64,000 nt of DNA. Origin: Alicycliphilus sp. UBA6560. GTDB taxonomy: Bacteria; Pseudomonadota; Gammaproteobacteria; Burkholderiales; Burkholderiaceae_C. Positions 9,448-18,709 of this stretch are shown here, piece by piece. Made by a program: the position numbers and the translations under genes. How positions within the stretch are numbered: the stretch's first letter is position 1; each line of letters begins with the position of its first letter. The notes below the pieces were generated by a model. The model made no database searches. It worked only from the letters and a program-made list of their open reading frames with translations, and was not told the DNA's origin. The DNA is taken from contig DJJU01000013.1 in the NCBI GenBank assembly GCA_002434305.1, positions 558,001-622,000 of the forward strand, given 5' to 3'.

Positions 9448-9543
9448 GAACAGCGGGCAGGCGGCGTGCGGGGCAGCCCTTGATGATGGCGGCTGAAACT
9501 GAGCGCTGGCTTGCAGCGGGCCGCGGCGCAGCCTAGGGAAAAC

Positions 9544-9575
9544 GCGCAAGGCCCCGGCGAACCGGGGCCTTGCGC
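9544..9575 (-). terminator. Rho-independent terminator of ohr
   Basis: A perfect 14-bp stem (GCGCAAGGCCCCGG and its complement) closes a 4-base loop that reads TTCG on the minus strand, the very stable UUCG tetraloop. It is followed on that strand by GTTTTCCC. It starts 17 bases after the ohr stop codon, in the correct orientation to end the ohrR-ohr transcript. Confidence 0.9.
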
Positions 9576-9591
9576 CGTGCGGACGGCTCGG

Positions 9592-10008
<417 letters not shown>

Positions 10009-10038
10009 GTGTGTTCCTTTCAGAAACGGAGGGGAAGG

Positions 10039-10500
10039 TCAGCGCGCGGCCAGGCGGTCGCGCAGGGTGGTGAGCTGGCGCGTGAGCGCCTGCAGCTCGG
10101 AGATGTCGCACTGGCTGCGCTGCATGACGCAGCACGGAATGTCCTCGGCGCGCGCGCGCAGCGCACGGCCCTCGGGCGTGAGGGTGATGCGTACCCGGCG
10201 CTCGTCCTGCGGGTCGCGCTGGCGCGCCACCAGGCCAGCGGCCTCCAGCCGCTTGAGCAGCGGCGTCAGCGTGCCGGAATCCAGGAACAGACGCTCGCCC
10301 AGCTCGGAGACGGTGAGGCCGTCGCGCTCCCACAGCGCCAGCAGGGCTACGTACTGCGGATAGGTCAGGCCCAGTGCGTCCAGCAGCGGCTTGTACAGCT
10401 TGGTCATGGCCAGCGACGCGGAATACAGGGCGAAGCAGACCTGGTGGTCCAGGCGCAGCAGCTCGGAGGGCAGGGGGGAGGGGCGGGACGGGGAAGCCAT
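10039..10500 (-). CDS. ohrR: OhrR, MarR-family peroxide sensor/repressor
   Basis: 153-aa winged-helix repressor that leaves DNA when its sensing cysteine is oxidised by organic hydroperoxides. The sensing cysteine is exactly at C22 (DHQVCFALYSAS), flanked by LGLTYPQYVALLALW, the tyrosine-containing OhrR signature. C-terminal cysteines at 123, 124 and 131 (IPCCVMQRSQC) suggest a two-cysteine type that forms an intersubunit disulphide, as known for Xanthomonas OhrR. The HTH is VSELGERLFLDSGTLTPLLK, with wing RDPQDERRVRI. A perfect palindrome lies 19 bases upstream of the start codon, so it should autoregulate and control ohr. Confidence 0.95.
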   Translation of the reverse strand: MASPSRPSPLPSELLRLDHQVCFALYSASLAMTKLYKPLLDALGLTYPQYVALLALWERDGLTVSELGERLFLDSGTLTPLLKRLEAAGLVARQRDPQDERRVRITLTPEGRALRARAEDIPCCVMQRSQCDISELQALTRQLTTLRDRLAAR

Positions 10501-10518
10501 GGCTGTATTATTTCGTGC

Positions 10519-10542
10519 AATTCAATTGCGCGCAATTGAATT
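10519..10542. promoter_or_regulatory. OhrR operator
   Basis: Perfect 24-bp palindrome AATTCAATTGCG/CGCAATTGAATT, 19 bases upstream of the ohrR start codon and inside its promoter region. It contains the CAATT...AATTG arms known from OhrR operators, in a locally AT-rich stretch. Binding here would repress both ohrR and ohr. Confidence 0.9.
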
Positions 10543-10574
10543 ATCGATCTTGTTGTAGGGATGGGTTGATTGGT

Positions 10575-10639
10575 GCTATTGAAAAATGAGCTGCTAGCGC
10601 TTGCTGGACAAGCGTTTGAGGCCGATTTGGCTTGAAAAC
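10575..10639 (+). repeat. Dispersed ~60-bp hairpin repeat, copy A
   Basis: Intergenic copy between ohrR and the aldolase gene. It reads CTATTGAAAAATGAGCTGCT, then AGCGCTTGCTGGACAAGCG, then the tail GAGGCCGATTTGGCTTGAAA. AGCGCTTG and CAAGCGTT can pair as an imperfect stem. Related copies are listed at about 18647, 26365, 30565, 31041, 35313, 39789, 47734, 53375 and 61074. Confidence 0.8.
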
Positions 10640-10690
10640 GTCAGAGCCTGGCGGGCCGGGGCCAGGCCCGGCCGGGCTTGTCTGGCTGTG

Positions 10691-11491
10691 TCAGTAGGCG
10701 GTGCGCACCGCGCCGCGCGCCTCGGGGCGGAAGGCGGCGGCGAGGCCGTCGGCGGCGTCGCGCAGCAGCATCATGTCCATGCCCACGGCGACGAACTGCG
10801 CGCCCAGCGCCAGGCATTCGCGGGCGCGGGCCTCGTCGACCATCAGGATGCCGGGCGCCTTGCCGGCGGCGCGGATGCGGCGGATGGCGTCGTCGATGGC
10901 GGCGCGCACGGCCGGGTGGCCGGCGTTGCCGGGGTAGCCCATGCTGGCCGACAGGTCGGCCGGGCCGATGAAGATGCCATCCACACCATCGACGGCGGCG
11001 ATCGCCTCGATGTTCGTCAGCGCCTCGGCCGTCTCCACCTGTACCAGCAGGCACAGCTCGCTCTCGGCGCCCTGCACATAATCGGCATCGCGCCCGTAGT
11101 GCGAGGCGCGCATGGTGCCGCCCATGCCCCGGATGCCGCGCGGCGCATAGCGCATGGCGGCCACGGCGGCGCGGGCCTCCTCGGCGCTTTGCACGAAGGG
11201 CAGCAGCAGCGTCTGCGCGCCGATGTCCAGCAGGCGCTTGATCAGCACCGGGTCGTTCCACGCGGCGCGCACCACCGCATGCGAGCGCCCCAGCGGCTCG
11301 GCCCCTACGGCCTGCAGTTGCTGCAGCACCAGCGGCACGTCGGCGGGCGTGTGCTCGGTGTCCAGCAGCAGCCAGTCAAAGCCCGAGCCTGCGACCAGCT
11401 CCGCCGCATAAGGCGAGGCCAGCGTGCACCACAGGCCGATCTGCGCCTGGCCGGCGGCCAGGGCGTGCTTGAAGGTATTGCGTTGAGGCAT
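10691..11491 (-). CDS. HpcH/HpaI family aldolase (4-hydroxy-2-oxo-heptanedioate aldolase type)
   Basis: 266-aa class II pyruvate aldolase that splits 4-hydroxy-2-oxo acids to pyruvate and an aldehyde. Visible family features: GLWCTLASPYAAELVAGSG at the N-terminus, DWLLLDTEHTPAD, VRAAWNDPVLIKRLLDIGAQ (substrate arginine), LVQVETAEAL (metal glutamate), FIGPADLSASMG (metal aspartate). ATG 11491 has AGGAGAGG just upstream, and the longer frame to 11605 runs through a repeat. It lies downstream of the 3-hydroxyacyl-CoA dehydrogenase on the same strand but separated by a GC-rich 3'-element. HpaI, GarL or a related paralogue cannot be told apart. Confidence 0.85.
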   Translation of the reverse strand: MPQRNTFKHALAAGQAQIGLWCTLASPYAAELVAGSGFDWLLLDTEHTPADVPLVLQQLQAVGAEPLGRSHAVVRAAWNDPVLIKRLLDIGAQTLLLPFVQSAEEARAAVAAMRYAPRGIRGMGGTMRASHYGRDADYVQGAESELCLLVQVETAEALTNIEAIAAVDGVDGIFIGPADLSASMGYPGNAGHPAVRAAIDDAIRRIRAAGKAPGILMVDEARARECLALGAQFVAVGMDMMLLRDAADGLAAAFRPEARGAVRTAY

Positions 11492-11534
11492 GTCCTCTCC
11501 TTGAAAGCTGCGTACCACCCCTTGCGCTTGCAAC

Positions 11535-11656
11535 TGGCGCGCCCCCAGCGAGGGCAGGCGAGCAAGGGCCGCCCCGCAGCGAGGGCTGCGTCCCCCTGCC
11601 CGCAACGCGCAGCGTTGCGAGAGCGGGGGGAAGCCGCGTAAGCGGCTCAGGGGGGT
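11535..11656 (-). repeat. GC-rich 3'-end multi-hairpin element, copy 1
   Basis: Immediately follows the stop codon of the 3-hydroxyacyl-CoA dehydrogenase, reading with the transcript: CACCCCCCTGAGCCGCTTAC, a GCCGC/GCGGC hairpin, TTCCCCCC, a CGCAACGC/GCGTTGCG hairpin, GGGGGACGC, then a GC-rich dyad and GCGGCCCTTGC. Shares its order of blocks with the copies at 45403 and 62265. Likely acts as a transcript-end structure, or is a mobile hairpin that prefers such sites. Confidence 0.75.
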
Positions 11657-11657
11657 G

Positions 11658-12506
11658 TCAGTACGTATACACCCCGCGGCCCGTCTTGCGGCCCAGGCGC
11701 CCGGCGGCCACGTATTCCTTGAGCAGCGGGCAAGGGCGGTACTTGCTGTCGCCGAACTCGGTCAGGTACACGTCCATCACGGCCAGGCACACGTCCAGGC
11801 CGATCATGTCGGCCAGCGCCAGCGGGCCGATAGGCTGGTTGCAGCCCAGCTTCATGCCGGCGTCGATGTCCTCGGGCGTGGCCAAGCCCTCGGCCAGCAC
11901 GAAGAAGGCCTCGTTGATCATCGGCACCAGGATGCGGTTGACCACGAAGCCGGGCGCGTTCTTCACGGTGATGGGGCTCTTGCCCAGGCGCTCGGCGAGC
12001 TGCTTGACGGCATCGTGGGTGGCGTCGGAGGTCGCCAGGCCGCGGATGATCTCTACCAGCGCCATCATGGGCACGGGGTTGAAGAAGTGCATGCCGATGA
12101 ACTTGTCGGCCCGGCTGGTGGCGGCGGCCAGCTTGGTGATGGAGATCGACGAGGTGTTGGAGGCGATGATGACCTCGGGCGCCACGAGCGCGTCCACCTG
12201 CTTGAGGATCTTCAGCTTGAGCTCGTAGTTCTCGGTGGCGGCCTCGATCACGATCTGCGCGGCCTTCAGGTCGTCGTAGCTGGTCGAGGTCTTGATACGC
12301 GCCAGGGCCGCGTCCTTGTCGGCGGCGCTCATCTTGTCCTTCTTGATCAGGCGGTCCAGGCTGCCGGCCACGGTGGCCAGGCCTTTTTGCACGGCGGCGT
12401 CCGAGATGTCCACCATGACCACGTTGATGCCGGACACCGCGCAGGCCTGCGCGATGCCGTTGCCCATGGTGCCCGCCCCAATGATGCCAACGGTCGAAAT
12501 CGTCAT
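11658..12506 (-). CDS. 3-hydroxybutyryl-CoA / 3-hydroxyacyl-CoA dehydrogenase
   Basis: 282-aa NAD-dependent L-3-hydroxyacyl-CoA dehydrogenase, length typical of the short Hbd/PaaH type. The NAD fold starts GIIGAGTMGNGIAQACA; NTSSISITKLA and the catalytic-histidine block HFFNPVPMMALVEIIRG follow; the C-terminal dimer domain has NRILVPMINEAF and DAGMKLGCNQPIGPL. I choose ATG 12506 (MTISTVG), since the upstream extension is not family-like. Divergent from the GMC oxidoreductase, with 113 bases between. It oxidises 3-hydroxybutyryl-CoA to acetoacetyl-CoA in beta-oxidation or PHB metabolism. Confidence 0.93.
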   Translation of the reverse strand: MTISTVGIIGAGTMGNGIAQACAVSGINVVMVDISDAAVQKGLATVAGSLDRLIKKDKMSAADKDAALARIKTSTSYDDLKAAQIVIEAATENYELKLKILKQVDALVAPEVIIASNTSSISITKLAAATSRADKFIGMHFFNPVPMMALVEIIRGLATSDATHDAVKQLAERLGKSPITVKNAPGFVVNRILVPMINEAFFVLAEGLATPEDIDAGMKLGCNQPIGPLALADMIGLDVCLAVMDVYLTEFGDSKYRPCPLLKEYVAAGRLGRKTGRGVYTY

Positions 12507-12619
12507 ATAAGCAATCCTCTTGTAAACGCGAAAAGACAAACCCCGAGATCGTATCGGCATCGGCCCGCGCGGGCCGCGCCTGCGGGACAGGGAGCGAAAA
12601 ATACCGAGGAGACAAGCCC

Positions 12620-14209
12620 ATGTTCGACTACGTCGTGATCGGGGGCGGCGCGGCCGGCTGCGTGTTGGCCGGCCGCCTGAGCGAAGACCCCGCCGTGCGC
12701 GTGTGCCTGCTGGAGGCCGGTCCGCCCGACACCAGCGTGCTCATCCACTGCCCCGCCGGCCTGGCGGCCATGGCCAAGACGGAGATGTTCGGCTGGGGCT
12801 TCACCACCGTGCCGCAGGCGGGCCTGGGCGGGCGCGCCGGCTACCAGCCGCGTGGCAAGGTGCTGGGCGGCTCCAGCTCCGTCAACGCCATGGTCTACAT
12901 CCGCGGCCAGCCAGCCGACTACGACCACTGGGCGGCCCAGGGCAACCCCGGCTGGGCTTGGGCGGACGTGCTGCCGTACTTCCAGCGCGCCGAGCACAAC
13001 GAGCGCGGCGCCGATGCCTGGCACGGCCAGGGCGGGCCGTTGAACGTGGCCGACCTGCGCTCGCCCAACCGCTTCAGCCAGGTCTTTGTCGACGCCGCCG
13101 TGCAGGCCGGCCACGCACCCAACCGCGACTTCAACGGTGCCACGCAGGAGGGCGTGGGCCTGTACCAGGTCATGCACAAGAACGGCGAGCGCCACAGCGT
13201 GGCCAAGGCCTACCTTACGCCGCACCGGGCGCGGCCCAACCTGCAGGTCGTCACCGGCGCGCAGGCCACGCGCATCCTCTTCGAAGGCCGGCGCGCCGTG
13301 GGCGTGCAATATCGCCAGGGCGGGCAGCTGAAGGAGGCGCGCGCCCGGCGCGAGGTGCTGCTGAGCGCCGGCGCGCTGCTGTCGCCGCAGCTGCTCATGC
13401 TCTCGGGCGTGGGGCCGGCCGACGAGCTGCAGCGCCACGGCATCGCCGTGCTGCACCACCTGCCCGGGGTGGGCCGGCACCTGCACGACCACCCGGACGT
13501 GGTGCAGGTGGTCAACGCGCCCCGTCTGACCGAGCTGTTCGGCCTGTCGCTGCGCGGCGGGCTGAACGTGGCGCGCGGCATCGGCGCATGGCGGCGCCAG
13601 CGCACGGGCCCGCTGACGACCAACTTCGCCGAGGCCGGGGGCTTCCTCAGGAGCCGGCCCGGCGAGGCCGCGCCCGACCTGCAGCTGCACTTTGTCATCG
13701 GCAAGCTGGTGGACCATGGGCGCAAGACCGTGTTCGGCCACGGCTATTCGCTGCACGTGTGCCTGCTGCAGCCGCAAAGCCGCGGCAGCGTGCGCCTGGC
13801 CAGCGGCGACCCGCTGCAGCTGCCGCTGGTCGACCCCGGCTTCCTGGCCGAAGCCGATGACGTGGCCCGCCTGGTGCGGGGCTTTCAGATCGGGCGCCGC
13901 ATCCTGCAGCAGGGCGCGCTGGCCCAGTACGGCGGCCGCGAGAGCCCGGCGCTGGCAGCGGCGCAGACCGAGGCGCAGATCGAGCAGTTCATCCGCCGGC
14001 ACGCCGACACCATCTACCACCCCGTGGGCAGCTGCCGCATGGGCCCCGGCGCGCTGGACGTGGTGGACGCCGAGCTGCGCGTGCGCGGCCTGGCGGGGCT
14101 GCGCGTGGTCGATGCGTCGGTCATGCCGCGCATCGTCAGCGGCAACACCACGGCGCCCACGGTCATGATCGCCGAGAAGGCCGTCGACCTGCTGCGCCGC
14201 GCGGCTTAA
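12620..14209 (+). CDS. GMC-family FAD oxidoreductase (choline dehydrogenase-like)
   Basis: 529-aa flavoenzyme of the glucose-methanol-choline family. N-terminal FAD site DYVVIGGGAAGCVLAGRLSE, GMC signature 1 around GKVLGGSSSVNAMVYIRG, signature 2 around SAGALLSPQLLMLSGVGP, and the C-terminal catalytic pair near HPVGSCRMGP and GNTTAPTVMIAEKA. ATG 12620 follows a GAGGAGA ribosome-binding site. It oxidises a primary alcohol to an aldehyde. Choline is one candidate, but no betaine aldehyde dehydrogenase or BetI is adjacent, so a different alcohol (for example from alkane, polyether or aromatic catabolism) is as likely. Confidence 0.9.
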   Translation: MFDYVVIGGGAAGCVLAGRLSEDPAVRVCLLEAGPPDTSVLIHCPAGLAAMAKTEMFGWGFTTVPQAGLGGRAGYQPRGKVLGGSSSVNAMVYIRGQPADYDHWAAQGNPGWAWADVLPYFQRAEHNERGADAWHGQGGPLNVADLRSPNRFSQVFVDAAVQAGHAPNRDFNGATQEGVGLYQVMHKNGERHSVAKAYLTPHRARPNLQVVTGAQATRILFEGRRAVGVQYRQGGQLKEARARREVLLSAGALLSPQLLMLSGVGPADELQRHGIAVLHHLPGVGRHLHDHPDVVQVVNAPRLTELFGLSLRGGLNVARGIGAWRRQRTGPLTTNFAEAGGFLRSRPGEAAPDLQLHFVIGKLVDHGRKTVFGHGYSLHVCLLQPQSRGSVRLASGDPLQLPLVDPGFLAEADDVARLVRGFQIGRRILQQGALAQYGGRESPALAAAQTEAQIEQFIRRHADTIYHPVGSCRMGPGALDVVDAELRVRGLAGLRVVDASVMPRIVSGNTTAPTVMIAEKAVDLLRRAA

Positions 14210-14311
14210 GGAAATCTTAGGCTTTGCATAAGCGTTTTTTAGCAGCGCGCCGCGGACGGCGTTCCTAGACTTTCCCACCATGCAAGCGCAGGCATGGGGC
14301 CTGCGGGCAGC

Positions 14312-14332
14312 ACCCCCGCAAGCGGGGGTTTT
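14312..14332 (+). terminator. Probable Rho-independent terminator before the hemerythrin gene
   Basis: ACCCCCG-CAAG-CGGGGGT stem-loop followed by TTTTG. It lies 103 bases after the GMC oxidoreductase stop and only 15 bases before the next start codon, so it can end the upstream transcript. Because it sits so close to the ribosome site (GAGGAAAG), it could also act as an attenuator for the hemerythrin gene. Confidence 0.6.
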
Positions 14333-14346
14333 GAGGAAAGCACAGC

Positions 14347-15060
14347 ATGAAGATGGACCCCCGCGAGATCGCCGAAATCGCCGCCGCCCAGGCGGCCCAG
14401 CCGCGCCTGGATTTGTACGCCGGCATCCACAAGGCGCTGCGCGCCTTCATGGCCGACACCCTGCTGGCCGTGGGCCGCATGGACGTGCATGACGACCTGG
14501 AGCGCGCCCAGGCCTGCCAGCAGCTCCTGGAGCTGCTGGCGTTGTGCCGTTCCCACCTAGACCATGAGAACCACTTCGTGCACGCCGCCATGCAGGCCCG
14601 GGCCCCCGGCTCCAGCCAGCGTGTGGAGGACGAGCACGCGCAGCACCAGCGCGACATCGCCCGCCTGGCCGTCGGCACCCACGCCCTGCTGGCCGCCGGC
14701 AGCGCGGAGCGCGCGGCGCTGGCCCATGCGCTGTACACCGGGCTGGCGGCCTTCGTGGGCCACAACTACGCGCACATGCAGGTGGAGGAGACCGAGCACA
14801 ACGCCGTGCTCTGGGCCCACTACAGCGACGAGGAACTCATGGACCTGCACAACGCGCTGGTGGCCTCCATCCCGCCGCAGGAGATGATGCTCACCATGCG
14901 CTGGATGATCCCCTCCGTGTCGCCCGCCGAGCGCGCGGCCATCCTGGGCGATATGCGTGCCCACGCACCGGCGCCCGCCTTTGCCGCGGTGCTGGACGCC
15001 GTGCGCCCGCACCTCACGCAGGCCGCCCGGGCCAGGCTGGAGCAGGCCCTGGCTGCCTGA
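14347..15060 (+). CDS. Hemerythrin-like (HHE) domain protein
   Basis: 237-aa protein whose first ~160 residues match a four-helix HHE cation-binding domain: histidines in LYAGIHKALR, CRSHLDHENHF, VEDEHAQHQRD and the HNYAHMQVEETEHN block give a set of His/Glu ligands for a di-iron site. The remaining ~75 residues (MRWMIPSVSPAERAAILGDM onward) are helical and of unknown role. It might bind oxygen or NO, or serve in iron/redox homeostasis. Its stop is one base from the stop of the convergent GAF gene. Start ATG 14347 has GAGGAAAG upstream. Confidence 0.75.
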   Translation: MKMDPREIAEIAAAQAAQPRLDLYAGIHKALRAFMADTLLAVGRMDVHDDLERAQACQQLLELLALCRSHLDHENHFVHAAMQARAPGSSQRVEDEHAQHQRDIARLAVGTHALLAAGSAERAALAHALYTGLAAFVGHNYAHMQVEETEHNAVLWAHYSDEELMDLHNALVASIPPQEMMLTMRWMIPSVSPAERAAILGDMRAHAPAPAFAAVLDAVRPHLTQAARARLEQALAA

Positions 15061-15061
15061 A

Positions 15062-16405
15062 TCAGCCGGGCATCTCCTCCAGCCGCACCGGCGCGCCCAG
15101 GCACAGGCGAAAGCGCCCGCGCCCGGTCTTCTCGATGCGGATGGGGGTGCTGCTTTCCTGCAGCCGGCGTTGCAGCAGCAGCAGCCGTGCCTCCAGGTTG
15201 TCGGCCACGTCGGGCAGGCGGATGCGCGGGTCCAGGCGCAGCTCGCGGTTGGTGAAGTCCACGCGCCCTGTGGCGCCGTGGTCGCGCAGCAGCTTGGCGA
15301 AGATGGCGCCGGCCACGCCCTTGATCAGGTAGTCGTCGCCGACGAAGACGCTGTCGTTGGCCGTGAAGTGGCGCACGCACAGCGCCGGGCCGCTGGCGGG
15401 CGGGGCGGCGGGTGCGGGCTGCGCGGCCTCCAAGGGCTCGGCCGCGGCCTGCAGCAGGTCGATGGCCGCGGCCAGTTGCCCGGCCAGCGTGGCCAGCGCG
15501 TCCTCCTCGGGGTAGCGAAACTGCAGGTCCAGCGGGCTCTCCACGAACAGCACGCCCAGCACCCGCCCGCAGCTCACGAGCGGCACGGCCAGCTGGCTGT
15601 GCGGCGCGGGCAGGCCGGGGTAGGGAATCTCGAGGCCGGCCGCGGCGCCGGGCGCCTGCAGGCTGCTGCGCACCACGTGGCTGTACAGGGCGGCGTGGGT
15701 CATGTGGCTGATGCGCACCGGCGTGCCCTCGCGCGCGGCCACGCCGATGACGCCCTGGCCCAGCCTGATCTCCGAGCCCACGCCCGAACGGGCGTAACCC
15801 AGACTGGCCACGGTGTAGAGGTGGCCCGCCGCGGCGTCAAGCATGAGCACTAGGGCATGCTGCACGCCCAGGTGCTCCTGCAGGCCGGCGAGCACGGCCT
15901 GCAGCAGCTCGGCCAGCGTGCCGCAGCGCGCCAGGCGCTGGCTGCACAGGCGCACGGCGCCCAGCAGATCGGCGCGCGGCGCGGCCGGCGCCAGCCCTTC
16001 GCCCGGCACGGCCTCGACGCGCTCGACGGCATACACGTCGGAGCCCTTGAGCTGAAAGACCTCCGCCATGCCCGACAGCGACGCGATGCCCGCCAGCTGG
16101 GCCCGCATGCGCTCGAACAGCGCTCCCGCCGTCTCGGTGCGCAGGTAGCGCAGGTGCAGGCGGTAAAAGCGCGCCGTGACCGGGTCCAGCACCAGCACGT
16201 TGGCCCAGGGGTTGGCCAGGATGTTCTGGCGCGTCTTGTTGAAGAACTGGAACGACAGCGCCACGTGACCCTCGTCCACGTAGACCACCTGCGAGATGTA
16301 GGCCACGTTCGGCGTCCCATCCGGCGCGCAGGTGGCCATGATGGCGGGGATGGCGCCTTCGAGGCAGGCGCGGATGGAGCGCAGCTTGGGCGCGGCTTCG
16401 GTCAT
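15062..16405 (-). CDS. Flavin-reductase/PPOX-like and GAF domain regulatory protein
   Basis: 447-aa three-part protein. Residues 1-150 resemble a pyridoxamine-phosphate-oxidase (split-barrel FMN) domain: AIMATCAPDGTPNVAYISQV and NKTRQNILANPWANVLVLDP. Residues about 165-320 form a GAF sensor (HALVLMLDAAAGHLYTVASL, LGQGVIGVAAREG, SQLAVPLVSCGRVLGVLFVE). The last ~100 residues, after an Ala/Pro linker, resemble a winged-helix output with LDPRIRLPDVADNLEARLLL. The ATG overlaps the stop of a small PPOX protein (ATGA), which follows an ABC-2 exporter, so this is the last gene of a four-gene operon. It probably senses a flavin- or redox-related ligand. Confidence 0.7.
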   Translation of the reverse strand: MTEAAPKLRSIRACLEGAIPAIMATCAPDGTPNVAYISQVVYVDEGHVALSFQFFNKTRQNILANPWANVLVLDPVTARFYRLHLRYLRTETAGALFERMRAQLAGIASLSGMAEVFQLKGSDVYAVERVEAVPGEGLAPAAPRADLLGAVRLCSQRLARCGTLAELLQAVLAGLQEHLGVQHALVLMLDAAAGHLYTVASLGYARSGVGSEIRLGQGVIGVAAREGTPVRISHMTHAALYSHVVRSSLQAPGAAAGLEIPYPGLPAPHSQLAVPLVSCGRVLGVLFVESPLDLQFRYPEEDALATLAGQLAAAIDLLQAAAEPLEAAQPAPAAPPASGPALCVRHFTANDSVFVGDDYLIKGVAGAIFAKLLRDHGATGRVDFTNRELRLDPRIRLPDVADNLEARLLLLQRRLQESSTPIRIEKTGRGRFRLCLGAPVRLEEMPG

Positions 16406-16896
16406 GGGGTGGCCCGGGGCTGCTGCAGCGGCGCGCCGGCGTGCGGGCCGGGCGTCTGGTCGAAGGCGGACTCGGGCGTGAACTCCACGGCCACCACGTC
16501 GTGCGGCGGCGCAGCCAGCATGGCCGCCACGTAGTCAGGGCCGTAGCCCACCTGGCCCACGGCGCGCTGCATGGCCGCCAGGTAGCGCCGCAGCCCGGCG
16601 TCGTCCTGCGGCCCGGCGGGGCGCAGCGTGGCGGCAGTGGCTTTCACCTGCAGCGTGCGGTGCGAGGGCGGGTCGCTGAACACCACGGCGACGTGGCCCG
16701 TGGCCGCAATGTCCGCCAGCAGCTGGTGCGACTGGCTGGGCCGCAGATACACGGTGACGTGCTGCCCGTCCGGGCTGATGCGCGCGCCCACGGCGCGCAT
16801 CACGCTGGGGCGCAGCGCGGCGTCGCGCGAGGCCACGATGGCAGACACGCCCTGCTCCACCAAGGCGATGTGCGCGGCGCTCAGCAGGCCGGTCAT
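16402..16896 (-). CDS. Pyridoxamine 5'-phosphate oxidase-like FMN-binding protein
   Basis: 164-aa split-barrel protein. IALVEQGVSAIVASRDAALR and the AVGARISPDGQHVTVYL strand pair are typical of PPOX-like domains; FSDPPSHRTLQVKATAATL is the next strand set. Whether it binds FMN or F420-like cofactor, and what it reduces, cannot be told. Its start overlaps the stop of the ABC-2 permease and its stop overlaps the GAF protein start (4 bases each). This makes a tightly coupled set with the neighbouring PPOX-GAF protein, which has the same fold at its N-terminus. Confidence 0.7.
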   Translation of the reverse strand: MTGLLSAAHIALVEQGVSAIVASRDAALRPSVMRAVGARISPDGQHVTVYLRPSQSHQLLADIAATGHVAVVFSDPPSHRTLQVKATAATLRPAGPQDDAGLRRYLAAMQRAVGQVGYGPDYVAAMLAAPPHDVVAVEFTPESAFDQTPGPHAGAPLQQPRATP

Positions 16897-17693
16897 GCGC
16901 GAAAGCGCCGGCGCGTGAGCGCCAGCGCCACCCAGAAGGCGGCGGTCGTGGTGAGCGCCAGCACCAGGCCGTGGCGCAGGGGATGGGCCGGCCACTGGTC
17001 CATGAACAGCGGGCGCACCAACTCCACGGCGCTGGTCAGCGGCAGCCAGTCCGAGGCGATGCGCACGGGCGTGGGCAGCTGGTCGCGCGGGAAGAACACG
17101 CCCGACAGGAACATCATGGGCGTGAGCACCAGCGTGAAGTAGTAGGTGAAGAAGTCGTAGCCCTTTGCCAGGGCGTTGAAGATCAGCGCGATGCTGGAAA
17201 ACATGATGCCGGCGAAGAGCAGCACCGGCCAGGCCACCAGCAGCTTGGGACTGTGGCTGATGTTCAGCGCCAGCATCACGCCCAGGATGGCCGTGACGGT
17301 GAACAGCGCCTTGAAGGCGGCCCACAGCATCTCCCCCAGCAGCACGCTGTCCAGGCTCATGGGCGCGTTCATGATGCCGTCCCAGGTCTTTTGCACGTGC
17401 ATGCGCGAGAAGGCCGAGTACAGCGCCTCGAAGCTTGCCGCGTTCATGGCGCTCATGCAGATGGAGCCGCTGGCCAGGAACAGGATGTAGGGCACGCGCT
17501 GGCCGTCCACGTCGACCTGGCCCACCAGCGCCCCCATGCCGTAGCCGAAGGCCACCAGCCACATCAGCGGCTCGGCGATGTTGCCCAGCAGGCTGGGCAC
17601 GGCCAGCTTGCGCCACACCAGCAGGTTGCGCAGGAAGACGGGCCACCAGCGGCCCGACAGGTCCGGTGCGCGCCAGATCGAAGGAGTGTTCAT
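16893..17693 (-). CDS. ABC-2 type permease (NodJ-like)
   Basis: 266-aa inner-membrane subunit with about six hydrophobic segments (for example PLMWLVAFGYGMGALVG and LLFAGIMFSSIALIFNALA) and the ABC-2 signature region around FFTYYFTLVLTPMMFLSGVFFPRDQLP. This matches the NodJ/DrrB class that works with the ATPase encoded just upstream at 17695 (gap of one base). Substrate unknown: lipo-oligosaccharide, drug or polysaccharide export are all known for the class. Confidence 0.85.
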   Translation of the reverse strand: MNTPSIWRAPDLSGRWWPVFLRNLLVWRKLAVPSLLGNIAEPLMWLVAFGYGMGALVGQVDVDGQRVPYILFLASGSICMSAMNAASFEALYSAFSRMHVQKTWDGIMNAPMSLDSVLLGEMLWAAFKALFTVTAILGVMLALNISHSPKLLVAWPVLLFAGIMFSSIALIFNALAKGYDFFTYYFTLVLTPMMFLSGVFFPRDQLPTPVRIASDWLPLTSAVELVRPLFMDQWPAHPLRHGLVLALTTTAAFWVALALTRRRFRA

Positions 17694-17694
17694 G

Positions 17695-18636
<942 letters not shown>

Positions 18637-18646
18637 GGCGTGGCGG

Positions 18647-18709
18647 TTTTATAGCAAAAAGGCCTCTAGCCCTTGCCCATCAAGCGCAAGCAGCTATGGA
18701 ATTGATAGT
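18647..18709 (-). repeat. Dispersed hairpin repeat, copy B (encodes a protein C-terminus)
   Basis: On the minus strand it reads CTATCAATTCCATAGCTGCT, TGCGCTTGATGGGCAAGGGC, TAGAGGCCTTTTTGCTATA, in line with the other copies. It overlaps the end of the diguanylate cyclase gene: the last residues (TINSIAACA) and the TGA stop are repeat sequence. Confidence 0.8.

Noticed and set aside
12561..12576. Perfect 16-bp palindrome CGGCCCGCGCGGGCCG between hbd and the GMC oxidoreductase
   Set aside because: Pure G/C palindromes are expected often in DNA this GC-rich, and it has no second copy or regulator nearby.
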